Shown here one piece after another: positions 8,790 through 17,883 of a stretch of DNA of 64,000 bases. The translations under genes and the position numbers were made by a program. The notes beneath the pieces are model-generated. The model did no database searches and was not told the DNA's origin. It saw only the letters and a program-made list of their open reading frames with translations. This stretch comes from Natronobiforma cellulositropha (GTDB taxonomy: Archaea > Halobacteriota > Halobacteria > Halobacteriales > Natrialbaceae). The stretch's first letter is position 1. Every line of letters starts with the position of its first letter. The stretch covers positions 1 to 64,000 of the forward strand of contig NZ_JANZXN010000019.1 of the NCBI RefSeq assembly GCF_025629245.1, in the 5' to 3' direction.

Positions 8790-9257
8790 ATGACAGTCCT
8801 CGTGCCGTTCGACGGCTCGCCGCTTTCGAGTGCCGCCCTCGAGAAGGCCCGTTCGTTCGCCTCGCTGACCGACGCTGCGCTCGTCGCGATCACCGTCATC
8901 CCCGACGACGACGAGTACGCCCGCGAACGCGGCTGGATCACGAGAGGTGAGCCGTTCGACACGGAAGCCATCGACGCGGGAATGCGCGAGCGCGTCGACG
9001 CCATCGCCCCCGAGGCGGAGTTTTACTCGCAGGTGGTCGACTCCGACGAGCCGACGGCGACGGCGACGACGAACGTCGTCCGGACGATCCGACAGGCCGC
9101 GAGCGACGTCGACGCGAGCGTGATCGTCGTCGGCACCGAGAACGCAGGCTCCGTGACGACGCCGCTCTCGAGCGTCGGCGGCCCGCTCTCGAGCGACCAG
9201 CACTACGACGTCTACCTGGTTCGCCACGCCGAGGGTGGTGGGTTCGAGACGAACTGA
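8790..9257 (+). CDS. UspA-family universal stress protein
   Basis: A 155-aa single-domain universal stress protein. It begins MTVLVPFDGSPLSSAALEKA, the standard first strand and helix, and has a late VIVVGTENAGSVTTPLSS loop standing in for the ATP motif. The start at 8790 was chosen because homology begins exactly there and upstream codons look non-coding. It is divergent from the beta-glucosidase gene and convergent with the antiporter gene, whose C-terminus also carries stress-protein domains. The pair may respond to the same signal, though that is inference. Confidence 0.85.
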   Translation: MTVLVPFDGSPLSSAALEKARSFASLTDAALVAITVIPDDDEYARERGWITRGEPFDTEAIDAGMRERVDAIAPEAEFYSQVVDSDEPTATATTNVVRTIRQAASDVDASVIVVGTENAGSVTTPLSSVGGPLSSDQHYDVYLVRHAEGGGFETN

Positions 9258-9258
9258 C

Positions 9259-11424
9259 TCAGGAGAGACGGAGGAAGCGCCGGTCGTCGACGCGTTCCTC
9301 GCCTGCGGGGTAGACGATCACGAAGTTCCCCGCGGTCAGCCTCGAGACGTGCTTCGGCAGTCTCTGTAGCTCGGGGTGCCAGCCGGGGTCGTCCCGGCGG
9401 GCGCTCGTACAGACGACGAAGTCGCCCGTCCGTACCGTGCGTCGCAGCTTCGAACGGAGCGCGTCCCAGTCGGGGACCGACTCGAACGAACTCGGTACTT
9501 CGGGTTCGACCAGGTCGAACGAGCGGTCGAACGCCTCCGGGTCGCCACCCACGACGACGCCGTGGATGGACGCACCGGTCTGCTCGGAGAGGTGTTTGAC
9601 GGTGTGGACGGTCTCGTAGATTCCCGGATTGTGCTCGATCCCCGGCGGGAGTATGAGAACGATCCGCGTCGTCGTGTTGATCGGTTCGCGGACGCGCCCG
9701 ACGAGCGTCAGCTGCGAGGTGCGGTTGAGTACCTGGTCGATGGTGTGGCCGAAGACGTGCTGGGCGCGCGAGCGCGCGCCGTCCCAGCCGATGACGATGG
9801 TCGAGATGCGGTTCTCGACGCTCGAGCGGACGATTCCCGAGGCGACGTTGTGGTTGACGCGGGTGTGACCGACGATGGGGACCTCCGCGCCCGCGGCGTA
9901 GGTTTCCATCTCCTCGAGCAGCGCCTCGGCGTCGGCGACGTCGGCCTCGGTCTGGATGCCGCCTCTCGGTCTGACGACTGAGAGGGCGTGAATCGGCTCG
10001 CTCGAGCGCTCGTCGCGGACCGCGAGCGCGAGGTCGAGCAGCGACTCGCGGTAGCGTGACTCGCGTGAGGTCGGAACCAGGATACGCTGGGGGGAGTCGC
10101 TCGGGTCGTAGGTCTCGTGGGCACGGGCGCGAACGATCGCACTACCAGCGCGTTCGACGACGGCAGGACTGAGGAGGCTGACGACGAGGATCATCAGGAC
10201 GACGCCGTTGATCATGTGCTGGTTGCCGGCGAAGCCGGGGAGGGACGATTCGAAGGCGATGAGGACGATGGCGAGCGCGGCGGCAGCCTGGCCGACCGAG
10301 AGACCGAACATGCCGAGCACCTCGTCGCTCGAGTAGTCGTAGAGCCAGCCGGTGACCCAGGCGGCGGCGAGTTTGGTCACGATCACGAGGACGATCAGTG
10401 TGAGCGCGACGACGAGCGTCTCGGTGCCGTCGGCGAGCACCCAGACGTCGACGAGCATGCCGACCGAGAGCAGGAAAAAGGGGATGAACAGCGCGTTGCC
10501 GACGAACTGGATGCGGTTCATCAGCGGGCCGCTCTCGGGGATCAGACGGTTGAGTGCGAGACCGGCGAGGAACGCACCGATGATGTGTTCGACGCCGGCC
10601 ATCTCGGCGGCGAAGGCGGCGATGAAGAGGATGGCCATCACGAACAGGAACTCGAAGTAGCTCTCCTCGCTGTGAACGCGGAAGAACCACCGGCCCAGAC
10701 GTGGGACGACGAGCCAGACGCCGACGAAGAAGACGGCGAGACCGAGACTCAGCTGGAACCAGAACGCGCCGTCTAAGTCGCCCTCCGTCGAGGCGATGAC
10801 GACCGCGAGGACGAGCAGTGCGAGCGTATCCGTGAGGATCGTGCCGCCGATGGTCGTCGTCATCGCCTCGTTCTTCGCGATGCCGAGACGGCTCACCACC
10901 GGGTAGGCCAGCAGGGTGTGGGAGGCGAAGATGGAGGCGAACAGCAGTGCCGCCGGGAACGTCAGCCCGAGGACGGCCACGCCGACGGCCGTCCCGACCG
11001 CTTGCGGGATGAGAAACGTGAGGAGACCGAAGACGATGCTCCGGTTCCGGTACTCGACGAACTGGTTGAGATTGATCTCGAGCCCGGCGATGAACAGCAG
11101 GTAGATCAGGCCGACCTCGCCGAGTAGCTGGATGGTCTCGCCACGCTCGAGCAGGCCGAGACCGTTCGGACCGACCGCCGCCCCGACGAGGATGATGCCG
11201 ACGATGCCCGGCAGCCGGTAGCGCTGTAAGACGAGCGGGGCGACGAGGAAGACAACCATCGCGAGTCCGAAGATCAGCACCGGGTCGTCGAACGGCGGCG
11301 TGAGCGAGGGACGGGTCGCGAGCGGTGGGCCGTGGCCACCGACACCGAACACGAGTACCTCGAGCGGGTCGAGCGTCTCGAGCGCGGCGTTGGTGCTCGC
11401 GTCTAGCGGTCGTAGCGAAATCAT
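9259..11424 (-). CDS. Kef/CPA2-type cation:proton antiporter with C-terminal stress-protein domains
   Basis: Membrane antiporter (721 aa) exchanging Na+ or K+ for protons. About residues 40-430 form the multi-helix Na+/H+ exchanger domain, with [11 protein letters not shown] and the paired-helix region [18 protein letters not shown]. From about 455 onward are two soluble universal-stress-protein-like domains (first starting [20 protein letters not shown], second starting [15 protein letters not shown]). No TrkA-N (RCK) domain is present. The start at 11424 ([10 protein letters not shown]) was preferred over a start 71 codons upstream, where the sequence looks non-coding and would overlap the promoter of the divergent gene. 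Confidence 0.87.
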   Translation of the reverse strand: MISLRPLDASTNAALETLDPLEVLVFGVGGHGPPLATRPSLTPPFDDPVLIFGLAMVVFLVAPLVLQRYRLPGIVGIILVGAAVGPNGLGLLERGETIQLLGEVGLIYLLFIAGLEINLNQFVEYRNRSIVFGLLTFLIPQAVGTAVGVAVLGLTFPAALLFASIFASHTLLAYPVVSRLGIAKNEAMTTTIGGTILTDTLALLVLAVVIASTEGDLDGAFWFQLSLGLAVFFVGVWLVVPRLGRWFFRVHSEESYFEFLFVMAILFIAAFAAEMAGVEHIIGAFLAGLALNRLIPESGPLMNRIQFVGNALFIPFFLLSVGMLVDVWVLADGTETLVVALTLIVLVIVTKLAAAWVTGWLYDYSSDEVLGMFGLSVGQAAAALAIVLIAFESSLPGFAGNQHMINGVVLMILVVSLLSPAVVERAGSAIVRARAHETYDPSDSPQRILVPTSRESRYRESLLDLALAVRDERSSEPIHALSVVRPRGGIQTEADVADAEALLEEMETYAAGAEVPIVGHTRVNHNVASGIVRSSVENRISTIVIGWDGARSRAQHVFGHTIDQVLNRTSQLTLVGRVREPINTTTRIVLILPPGIEHNPGIYETVHTVKHLSEQTGASIHGVVVGGDPEAFDRSFDLVEPEVPSSFESVPDWDALRSKLRRTVRTGDFVVCTSARRDDPGWHPELQRLPKHVSRLTAGNFVIVYPAGEERVDDRRFLRLS

Positions 11425-11552
11425 CGGAATCGGCGACGGTGTCTGCAGTTCGACGCTGGGTCCGGCCCTGTTCGCGTCTACTGGTTGTATCACCGGACGG
11501 AAGCAAATAGCCACCGGAGTCACACGCACGGTACGACCAGGACCGGACGAAA

Positions 11553-11561
11553 CACATATAC
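11553..11561 (+). promoter_or_regulatory. TATA box of the YdcF-like gene
   Basis: ACATATACG lies about 26 bases before the ATG at 11584. This spacing is that of a leaderless haloarchaeal promoter, and it supports the shorter start over the one at 11485. Confidence 0.55.
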
Positions 11562-11583
11562 GCGGTCCAGCAGGTGTGGGCGC

Positions 11584-12168
11584 ATGGTCGTCGTCGTCCT
11601 CGGACACCGCCTGGTCGGGGAGACGATTCACCCACACCTCGAGCGACGCGTCGAGCGGGGACTGTCGGTGCTCGAGGAGCGTCCGGAGCGAGGCCCGCTC
11701 GTCTTCACGGGTGGGGCGGCGAGTCCCGGCGTCTCGAGCCGGGAGTGTGACGTGATGGCTGCCTACGCGCTCGAGCGGGGGATCGACCGGGATCGGATCC
11801 GACTCGAGGGGCGCGCGCTCGACACCATCGGCAACGGCTACTTCTCGAGGCGAGTCGTCGACGGTCTCTCAGAGCCCGGCGACCGCGTGGTCGTCGTCAC
11901 CGCCGACTACCACGCAGCGCGTGCGGCGGTCGTCTTCGAGCGCTGTTTCGGCGACGCTTACGAGGTCGACGCGAGCGCCGTCGTCGAGACGGCGATGGCC
12001 GAGCGCCAGCCAGCAGAAGAGCGCCGACTCGCAGCGAGCCGGGAGTTCTTCGAGGGAGTCGCCCCCGGCGACCTCGAGACGGTCGGACGACGGCTGCTCG
12101 AGCGCCACGAGCTGTACGACGGGACGGTCCTGGCCGACGTGGCGAGCGACGGTTCGAAGACGGCGTGA
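11584..12168 (+). CDS. YdcF/ElyC-like DUF218 domain protein
   Basis: A 194-aa alpha/beta protein starting [13 protein letters not shown]. It has the DUF218 features: an N-terminal VLGHRL strand-loop, PLVFTGGAA, the [21 protein letters not shown] block and [20 protein letters not shown]. Proteins of this family are linked to envelope or cofactor chemistry, but the exact substrate is unknown. No membrane segment here, unlike bacterial ElyC. Start fixed by homology and by the TATA box about 26 bases upstream. Confidence 0.8.
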   Translation: MVVVVLGHRLVGETIHPHLERRVERGLSVLEERPERGPLVFTGGAASPGVSSRECDVMAAYALERGIDRDRIRLEGRALDTIGNGYFSRRVVDGLSEPGDRVVVVTADYHAARAAVVFERCFGDAYEVDASAVVETAMAERQPAEERRLAASREFFEGVAPGDLETVGRRLLERHELYDGTVLADVASDGSKTA

Positions 12169-12251
12169 GCGCGGTCGGTCGGAGAGTCCGCGTACCGATT
12201 CGGAGTGCCGACAGCGAAGTGCCTAAACGCGCGCCAGCCTAACGCGCGAGT

Positions 12252-13133
12252 ATGCAAGCGCTCGTCATCGTCGCACACGGGTCGCACTTGAATCCTGGCG
12301 CGTCGGAGCCGACACACGCGCACGCGGACACCATCCGCGACGCGGGTGCGTTCGACGAGGTCCGCGAGGCGTTCTGGAAGGAAGAGCCACACTTCAGAGA
12401 GGTGATTCGGACGGTCGAGGCCGACGAGGTGTTCGTCGTCCCGCTGTTCATCAGCGAGGGCTACTTCACCGAGGAGGTGATCCCGCGCGAACTCAGACTC
12501 GAGGACTGGGACCCCGAGCGGTGGGACTCCGACGGGACGAGCGCCTCCGAGGCGACGCTCGAGGCGACGGACGTCGGGAAGACGGTCCACTACTGTGGGC
12601 CGGTCGGCACCCACGACGCGATGGCGGATGTGATCGTCAGGCGCGCCGAGAGCGTCACCGGCGACCCCGACGTCGGCGAGGGGTTCGCCCTGGCGGTCGT
12701 CGGCCACGGGACCGAGCGCAACGAGAACAGCGCGAAGGCCATCGAGTACCACGCCACGAGGATTCGCGAGCGCGGGCGGTTCGACGAGGTCGTCTCGCTG
12801 TTCATGGACGAACAGCCGGAGGTCGACGACGTGACCGACCACGTCGAGACCGAGGACGTCGTCGTCGTGCCACTGTTCGTCGCCGACGGCTACCACACCC
12901 AGGAGGACATCCCCGAGGACGTGGGGCTGACCGACGACTTCCGGACCGGATGGGACGTTCCCGGCGAGGTCGACGGCAAGCGCATCTGGTACACCGGCGC
13001 GGTCGGCACCGAACCCCTGACCGCCGAAGTCGTCTTAGAGCGCGCGGCGGACGCCGGGGCGGACGTCGGCGACGCCATCGAACGGGTGCGCCTCGAGACG
13101 GGTCAGCAGACCACCGCGGTGACGAGCGACTGA
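12252..13133 (+). CDS. cbiX: Sirohydrochlorin cobaltochelatase, CbiX (long, two-repeat form)
   Basis: Inserts Co2+ into sirohydrochlorin at the start of anaerobic cobalamin synthesis. The 293-aa chain holds two copies of the chelatase fold. The first begins ALVIVAHGSHLNPGASEP, and the second has LAVVGHGTERNENSAKAIEY. The histidines of both AHGS/GHGT motifs and the VVPLF(I/V)xxGY(F/H) stretches (metal site) are repeated. An acidic linker of about 30 residues separates the halves. It is followed after 4 bases by a DR2241-family gene, a pairing common in haloarchaea. Confidence 0.9.
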   Translation: MQALVIVAHGSHLNPGASEPTHAHADTIRDAGAFDEVREAFWKEEPHFREVIRTVEADEVFVVPLFISEGYFTEEVIPRELRLEDWDPERWDSDGTSASEATLEATDVGKTVHYCGPVGTHDAMADVIVRRAESVTGDPDVGEGFALAVVGHGTERNENSAKAIEYHATRIRERGRFDEVVSLFMDEQPEVDDVTDHVETEDVVVVPLFVADGYHTQEDIPEDVGLTDDFRTGWDVPGEVDGKRIWYTGAVGTEPLTAEVVLERAADAGADVGDAIERVRLETGQQTTAVTSD

Positions 13134-13137
13134 TACC

Positions 13138-14265
13138 GTGAGCGAAGAGACACCCGCGACGGCAGTCGAGGCGCTCTGCGAGCGAGTCGAGCGCGCCGGC
13201 CACGTCGCACTCGACGGACTCAGAGTCGAGAAACGCGCGGACGGCTACGCGCTCGAGACACCGGCGGAGGGCGCCGACGGACTCGACGAGGAGGGACTGT
13301 CGGCGGCGCTCGCCGAGGTGCCCGCGTACGTCACCAACTGGCACTACTGGCACCGCGTCGGCGGTGTGGGGACCGCCCGCCGTGCGTTCCTCCGGTGGTG
13401 TGAACACGCGCCACTCGAGGGTGACGCGGACAACCCTGGGGAGACGCTCGCGCCCCCGTCACGGTACGAGGCGCTCACTGACGGTCTCGAGCGCGAGTGG
13501 GGACAGCTCGCGATCACCAGCCGTCTCGCCGGCGAGACCGGCGAGCGCGTCTACGAGGTCCGCCACGTCGACGACGCCGAGACGGCGGTCGGTGACCTCG
13601 AGCGCCTCGACGGCCCTCGAGCGGCGCGCGACCTGACGACCGAGGACGACCGCGGGCGCTACCGGCCGCTGAAGACCGCGCCGACGCTAGTCTCGGGCTG
13701 GGTACTCCCTCATCTCTCGGGGTCGGACCTGCTCGAGACGGTCGAGTTCGTCTACCCGGCGACGGTCGCCAACTGGCACCGCGAGCGCGGGGGCGACCTC
13801 GACGTCGACCACTGGCTCGAGACGGCCCACCGCCAGAGCGGCATCTACGACGTGGTCGACGAGTTGCCCCGCGAGGCCGTCGAGTGGATGGCCGACGCCT
13901 GCTGTGTCGACTCGCAGTGTCTGCGCCGACGCGAGTGGCACTACGAGGAAGACGACCACCTCTCGGTCCCCGGCGGCGACGGCGTCTTCCCCTGTCGTGA
14001 GCCGTGTTCGCTCGTGATCGCCGCCGCGCGCAAGTGGGCCATCCTCGAGAGCGAGCGCGAACAGACCTGGACGGTCGAGCTCACCCTGAGTGAGAAGAAC
14101 CAGCTCGAGGCGCTGCTCGAGGCGGTCGCCGACGGCCGGGTCGACGAGATCAGGGAGGCCGACCTCAACGACGGGGCGAACCGCTACCGGGCGCGCTACC
14201 TGCGGGCGAAGCGCGCGGCCGAGGGCTCGCTGTTCGACGAGACGGGCGACGAAGACGGAGCGTGA
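13138..14265 (+). CDS. DR2241-family protein with C-terminal Fe-S cluster motif
   Basis: A 375-aa protein of the DR2241 family, which typically travels with cbiX. The N-terminal two thirds form a stabilising domain. Near residue 250-290 four conserved cysteines occur as ACCVDSQC and FPCREPC, which fits a [4Fe-4S] site. The exact reaction is unknown; a redox or chelation role beside CbiX is inferred from context. The GTG start at 13138 follows the cbiX stop by four bases, so the two are very likely co-transcribed. Confidence 0.8.
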   Translation: MSEETPATAVEALCERVERAGHVALDGLRVEKRADGYALETPAEGADGLDEEGLSAALAEVPAYVTNWHYWHRVGGVGTARRAFLRWCEHAPLEGDADNPGETLAPPSRYEALTDGLEREWGQLAITSRLAGETGERVYEVRHVDDAETAVGDLERLDGPRAARDLTTEDDRGRYRPLKTAPTLVSGWVLPHLSGSDLLETVEFVYPATVANWHRERGGDLDVDHWLETAHRQSGIYDVVDELPREAVEWMADACCVDSQCLRRREWHYEEDDHLSVPGGDGVFPCREPCSLVIAAARKWAILESEREQTWTVELTLSEKNQLEALLEAVADGRVDEIREADLNDGANRYRARYLRAKRAAEGSLFDETGDEDGA

Positions 14266-14268
14266 GGT

Positions 14269-14841
14269 TCACTCGAGGAGCAGCCAGAGCGCGACGAGCA
14301 CGCCAGCGCCGACGATGAGGACGCCGAGGACGGCGACCTCGCTGCCGACGACGGCGGCCGTCGAGACGGCGACGGCGACCGCGAGGAGACCGAGTCCGAG
14401 GACGGCGAGCGTCGCGGGGTCGAGACCGACCGAGGCGGCGACCGACTCGAGCGCGGATGGCTCCGGCTCTCGGGTCCGGGGTGTGGCGAGCGTCTCGTCG
14501 ACGGCGGTCTGTGAACCGGTGGTGGCGGCGACGCCGATGGTGACCGCGTTCGCTCCGTAGCCGGTCGAGACCTCGAGCGTTCCCCCGAGTTCGTGGCCGA
14601 CGTCCGGGACGTGCACGGGGACGACGACGGTCTCGTCGGCGTCGACGTAGTGATTTCCTACCTCGAGCGAGGCGACCCTCGCGATGTCGCCCGCCAGGTG
14701 ACAGTGGACGTGGATCGGCGTGCCGTGGTTCTCGAGGACGAGGTCGAAGGAGCCGCCGCCGCGCGTCTCGAGAAGCGATGCGGTCGCTTCGAGCGTCTGT
14801 GGGCCGTCACGACCGACGTGGACCGTCACCTCTTGGGACAC
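14269..14841 (-). CDS. Haloarchaeal membrane-anchored protein (DUF7524-like)
   Basis: A 190-aa protein with a soluble beta-rich N-terminal domain (about 1-125) and two closely spaced hydrophobic helices at about 140-190. The N-terminal part resembles a beta-sandwich of the kind that presents an exposed domain before C-terminal anchors. It reads like the haloarchaeal family labelled DUF7524, but that name is from memory. No function is known. It is convergent with the DR2241-type gene and is followed on its own side by a Trm112-like gene running in the same direction. Confidence 0.65.
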   Translation of the reverse strand: MSQEVTVHVGRDGPQTLEATASLLETRGGGSFDLVLENHGTPIHVHCHLAGDIARVASLEVGNHYVDADETVVVPVHVPDVGHELGGTLEVSTGYGANAVTIGVAATTGSQTAVDETLATPRTREPEPSALESVAASVGLDPATLAVLGLGLLAVAVAVSTAAVVGSEVAVLGVLIVGAGVLVALWLLLE

Positions 14842-14847
14842 GGCGGA

Positions 14848-15042
14848 TCAGGCGGGTGTGCCCTCACGCATGTCCGGCGGCAGGAGGTTCGGGATGCCGT
14901 CTTCGATCGGGTAGCGCTCGCCACACTCGGTGCAGACGAGCGTTCCGGAGACGATCTCGTCGCCGTCGTACTCGGCGTCCTCGAGTGTCAGCTCAGCTTT
15001 GTCCAGCGGGCAACGGAGAATCTCGAGCAACGACTCGTTCAT
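14848..15042 (-). CDS. Trm112/UPF0434-like zinc-ribbon protein
   Basis: A 64-aa protein starting MNESLLEILRCPLDKAEL, with CP.DK at the first knuckle and CTECGERYPIEDGIPNLLP at the second. This is the Trm112 fold that activates SAM-dependent methyltransferases of tRNA, rRNA and release factors. Three Cys residues are visible (CP, CTEC), so the zinc site is partial, as is frequent in archaeal members. The start at 15042 is set by homology rather than the longer reading. Confidence 0.8.
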   Translation of the reverse strand: MNESLLEILRCPLDKAELTLEDAEYDGDEIVSGTLVCTECGERYPIEDGIPNLLPPDMREGTPA

Positions 15043-15091
15043 ACTACTGCCAGCGCCCGCATCTGGCAAAAGGTTTCGGGAACGCGTCTCT

Positions 15092-15487
15092 TCAGGGGAT
15101 CGTTCGGTCGACGATCGGGACGTCGTCGAAGTCGGTATCGTAGGAGACGATCGTCGGCTCCTCGAGTTTCAGTGCAGCCTGTACTGCGAGTGCATCGTCG
15201 AAATCGAGTGCGTCGTAGCGCTCGAAGAGACGACACGCCATCGCCTTCTCGACGACAGACTGGGTGACGACAGAGAGTCCGTCGTATCCGAGGAGCGAAA
15301 GCAAAAACGTCTCGACCGCGCCATCGTCGCCTCGTCGCTCGAGGATGTATGCGACTGCATCGACGTGAAAATGTGTCACGGTCGCGTCGATGTCGCCAGC
15401 TGCGACCCGTTCGAGGAATCGGCTGGACGCTGCACCACGGTGCTGGTCGAGTTGGACTTCCAGAAAGACGTTCGCGTCGATCAACAC
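15092..15487 (-). CDS. vapC: VapC-type PIN-domain toxin
   Basis: A 131-aa PIN ribonuclease. It starts MLIDANVFLEVQLDQ (first acidic residue Asp4) and has FDDALAVQAA in the middle, followed by TIVSYDTDFDDVP near the C-terminus (last acidic pair). These are the four acidic residues expected for Mg2+ binding. The ATG overlaps the upstream antitoxin gene by seven bases, the normal arrangement of a VapBC operon. The likely target is tRNA or rRNA, by analogy with the family. Confidence 0.85.
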   Translation of the reverse strand: MLIDANVFLEVQLDQHRGAASSRFLERVAAGDIDATVTHFHVDAVAYILERRGDDGAVETFLLSLLGYDGLSVVTQSVVEKAMACRLFERYDALDFDDALAVQAALKLEEPTIVSYDTDFDDVPIVDRTIP

Positions 15488-15792
15488 GCTCCGTCACGCT
15501 CGTCTCCGTCGCTGTCGCGGCCGTCGACGTACGCGTCGGCCAGCTGTGAGCCGATCGATTCCTGGAGTTCGACACTGCTCTCTTGGACGTGTTCGAGCTG
15601 CCCGCTGATCGCGGCGACTGGTGAATCGGGGACCGAGAGCGCGCCCATCGACTCTTGCATTTCGGCCCACTCGCGCAGGGCTTGCGCACCCGCTTTCGTG
15701 AGACTGCCGCGCTCGTAACCGAATCGCTCCATCGCCGCCCGTCGAAAGTCTTCCTCGATATCGTCGGGAACGTCGAACTTTATTTGTCCCAT
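15481..15792 (-). CDS. vapB: VapB-type antitoxin
   Basis: A 103-aa protein starting MGQIKFDVPDDIEEDFRRAA, the compact N-terminal DNA-binding strand-helix layout seen in haloarchaeal VapB-like proteins. The C-terminal half, rich in Glu, Gln and Ser, would wrap the PIN toxin. It precedes the toxin gene and overlaps it by seven bases. Upstream, the DNA around 15793-15815 contains repeated ACGTACG-like bases, a plausible self-regulation site. Confidence 0.8.
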   Translation of the reverse strand: MGQIKFDVPDDIEEDFRRAAMERFGYERGSLTKAGAQALREWAEMQESMGALSVPDSPVAAISGQLEHVQESSVELQESIGSQLADAYVDGRDSDGDERDGAC

Positions 15793-15955
15793 CGTACGTT
15801 CGTGAGTACGTACGTTTGTGACCTAAAGCTTGTGCCGAGGGCCGCCCACTGTGCCAGTGCTACGAGACCAGTGAGAGTTCCCACTCGTGAGTCGAGACAG
15901 CCGTCAAAATACGTCGCTGAACGGCCGATCCGAGAAGCGGTTCCTCGAGCGCGCC

Positions 15956-17317
15956 CTACGCGTCGAACGGGTTCTCGAGGACGATGGTCTCCTCGCGGGC
16001 GGGACCGACGCCGATGGCGTAGATCGGGGTATCGAGTTCGTCGGCGATGTACTCGAGGTAAGTTTGGGCGTTGTCGGGGATGGCGTCGTAGCCCTCCTCG
16101 GCGACGGCGCGCCAGTCGACCTCGTCCCAGCCCTCGAACGTCCGGTAGATCGCCTCACAGCGGCCCCACTTCTCGGTCGTCGGCGGGACGGTGAAGATCT
16201 CTTCGCCGTCGAACTCGTAGGCGTGGCCGACCTCGACCTCCTCGAGTCCGGCGAGGACGTCGATGTGGTTGATCGCGAGACCGGTGAAGCCGCTGGCTCG
16301 CGCGGCGTGGCGCAGCATCGGCATGTCGAGCCAGCCGACGCGGCGCGGGCGGCCGGTGACGGTGCCGTACTCGCCGCCCTCGTTGCGGATGTAGGTCGCG
16401 AGTTCCTCTTCGGGCGAGTCGTCGCCGCCCTCGTAGGCCGGTGTCTGGCCCTCGACGCCGCCGAGTTCGGTTGGGAGCGGGCCGGTGCCGACGCGCGAGA
16501 GGTAGGCTTTCACGATACCGATGACGTCGCCGCTGCCGACGACTGTCGGCCCGAGACCGGTGCCCACACAGGCCCCGCCGGCGGTCGGGTTCGAGGAGGT
16601 GACGTAGGGGTAGACGCCGTGGTCGATGTCGATCGAGGTTCCCTGTGCGCCCTCGAGCATGACGTTCTCGCCCGCGTCGATCCGCTCCTGGAGGAAGGTG
16701 CCCGCGTCGACGGTCATCTCCTCCTCGGCGAGACGCTCGCCGTACTCGAGACAGGTGTCGTAGAGGTACTCGACGTCGAACTCCTCGCCGGTCTCGATAC
16801 CGAAGACCTCCTCGGCGAGCGCCTGCTTCTGGGGGACGACGTACTCGAGTCGCGTCCGGAGCGTCTCGGGGTCTAAGAGGTCGCCGATGCGAACGCCGCG
16901 CCGTCCAGCCTTGTCCTCGTAGGTCGGGCCGATGCCGCGTTTGGTCGTTCCGGCAGCGAGACCGTCTTTGGCGTCCTCCTCGATGCCGTCGAGTACGCAG
17001 TGGTAGGGGAGAATCGCGTGAGCGCGCTCGGCGACGCGAACGTCCGGCTCGAGACCGCGCTCGCGGAGACCATCGATCTCGGAGAAGAGTGTCTCGGGGT
17101 TGACGACGCAGCCGTTTCCTAACACCCCAACCTTCCCACGAACGGCACCACTGGGAACGAGCGATAACTTGTACTTCTCGCCGTCGTAGACGACGGTGTG
17201 TCCGGCGTTGTCGCCGCCCTGATACCGGGCGACGACGTCGGCAGCGTCGCCATAGAGATCGACGACGCCACCCTTGCCTTCGTCGCCGAGTTGAGACCCG
17301 ACGATTGTGACGGTCAT
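15956..17317 (-). CDS. purA: Adenylosuccinate synthetase
   Basis: Condenses IMP and aspartate with GTP hydrolysis in AMP synthesis. The full-length family is present (453 aa). The N-terminal P-loop-like motif reads GSQLGDEGKG at residues 7-16, the IMP-binding NAGHT occurs near 40, and the central GTTKRGIGPTY block is intact. The C-terminal half keeps the RPRRVGWLD stretch. It is transcribed away from the winged-helix gene across a 256-bp intergenic region. Confidence 0.96.
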   Translation of the reverse strand: MTVTIVGSQLGDEGKGGVVDLYGDAADVVARYQGGDNAGHTVVYDGEKYKLSLVPSGAVRGKVGVLGNGCVVNPETLFSEIDGLRERGLEPDVRVAERAHAILPYHCVLDGIEEDAKDGLAAGTTKRGIGPTYEDKAGRRGVRIGDLLDPETLRTRLEYVVPQKQALAEEVFGIETGEEFDVEYLYDTCLEYGERLAEEEMTVDAGTFLQERIDAGENVMLEGAQGTSIDIDHGVYPYVTSSNPTAGGACVGTGLGPTVVGSGDVIGIVKAYLSRVGTGPLPTELGGVEGQTPAYEGGDDSPEEELATYIRNEGGEYGTVTGRPRRVGWLDMPMLRHAARASGFTGLAINHIDVLAGLEEVEVGHAYEFDGEEIFTVPPTTEKWGRCEAIYRTFEGWDEVDWRAVAEEGYDAIPDNAQTYLEYIADELDTPIYAIGVGPAREETIVLENPFDA

Positions 17318-17539
17318 AACAGCGGCGGATTCTTGCCGGGCCGATAAACAGATTACGGTCTGCCCGCCACGATCACCTCGTCTTGTGCACGTTCGTGCGC
17401 ATGGACGACGAACGTGCCCACCGGCGGTGCGCGTTCAATCCATCAATAATTATCAGGATCGAAATAGAATCAGAAGCGTTAACTACTGCCACGGCTAACC
17501 GGCCAGTTGGAAGCGAATCTATACGTTCTCGAGGGTAAC

Positions 17540-17547
17540 CTTTAAAG
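17540..17547 (+). promoter_or_regulatory. TATA box of the winged-helix gene
   Basis: CTTTAAAG sits about 30 bases before the ATG at 17574. The preceding GGGTAAC could contribute a BRE-like contact. Confidence 0.5.
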
Positions 17548-17573
17548 GGTGGAAAGACAAGTTAACAAATGCC

Positions 17574-17879
17574 ATGATAGACCGACTGGAGAAGGAAGTC
17601 GATATGCTGGAACGGCATCTGCAGGTACTGAAGATGGTCATCGAGAACGAGCCGATCGGGATCGTCAAGATGTCGAACGAGACCGGCTACCCCCACCACA
17701 AGGTACGCTACTCGCTTCGCGTCCTCGAGGAGGAGAACCTGATCGAGCCCTCGAGCCAGGGAGCGATCAAGACGGAGCACACCGCTGACTTCGTCGACGA
17801 CCTCGACGGCAAGATCGACGAAATCATCGAGAAACTCAACGGAATGAAGATCGAAGACGTCGCCGAAATTCAGGGCTAA
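17574..17879 (+). CDS. Small winged-helix transcriptional regulator
   Basis: A 101-aa protein: a leading coiled helix (about 1-25, MIDRLEKEVDMLERHLQVLK) followed by a winged helix (IGIVKMSNETGYPHHKVRYS then LRVLEEENLIEPSSQGA). The recognition helix would be HHKVRYSLRVLEE. Proteins of this type are widespread in Euryarchaeota as putative regulators, with unknown targets. It is convergent with a very long coiled-coil protein gene at only four bases. Confidence 0.8.
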   Translation: MIDRLEKEVDMLERHLQVLKMVIENEPIGIVKMSNETGYPHHKVRYSLRVLEEENLIEPSSQGAIKTEHTADFVDDLDGKIDEIIEKLNGMKIEDVAEIQG

Positions 17880-17883
17880 TCTC

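Noticed and set aside
10142-11635. A 497-codon open frame over the antiporter gene
   Set aside because: Rich in Arg and Pro without structure; the overlapping antiporter sequence explains the openness.
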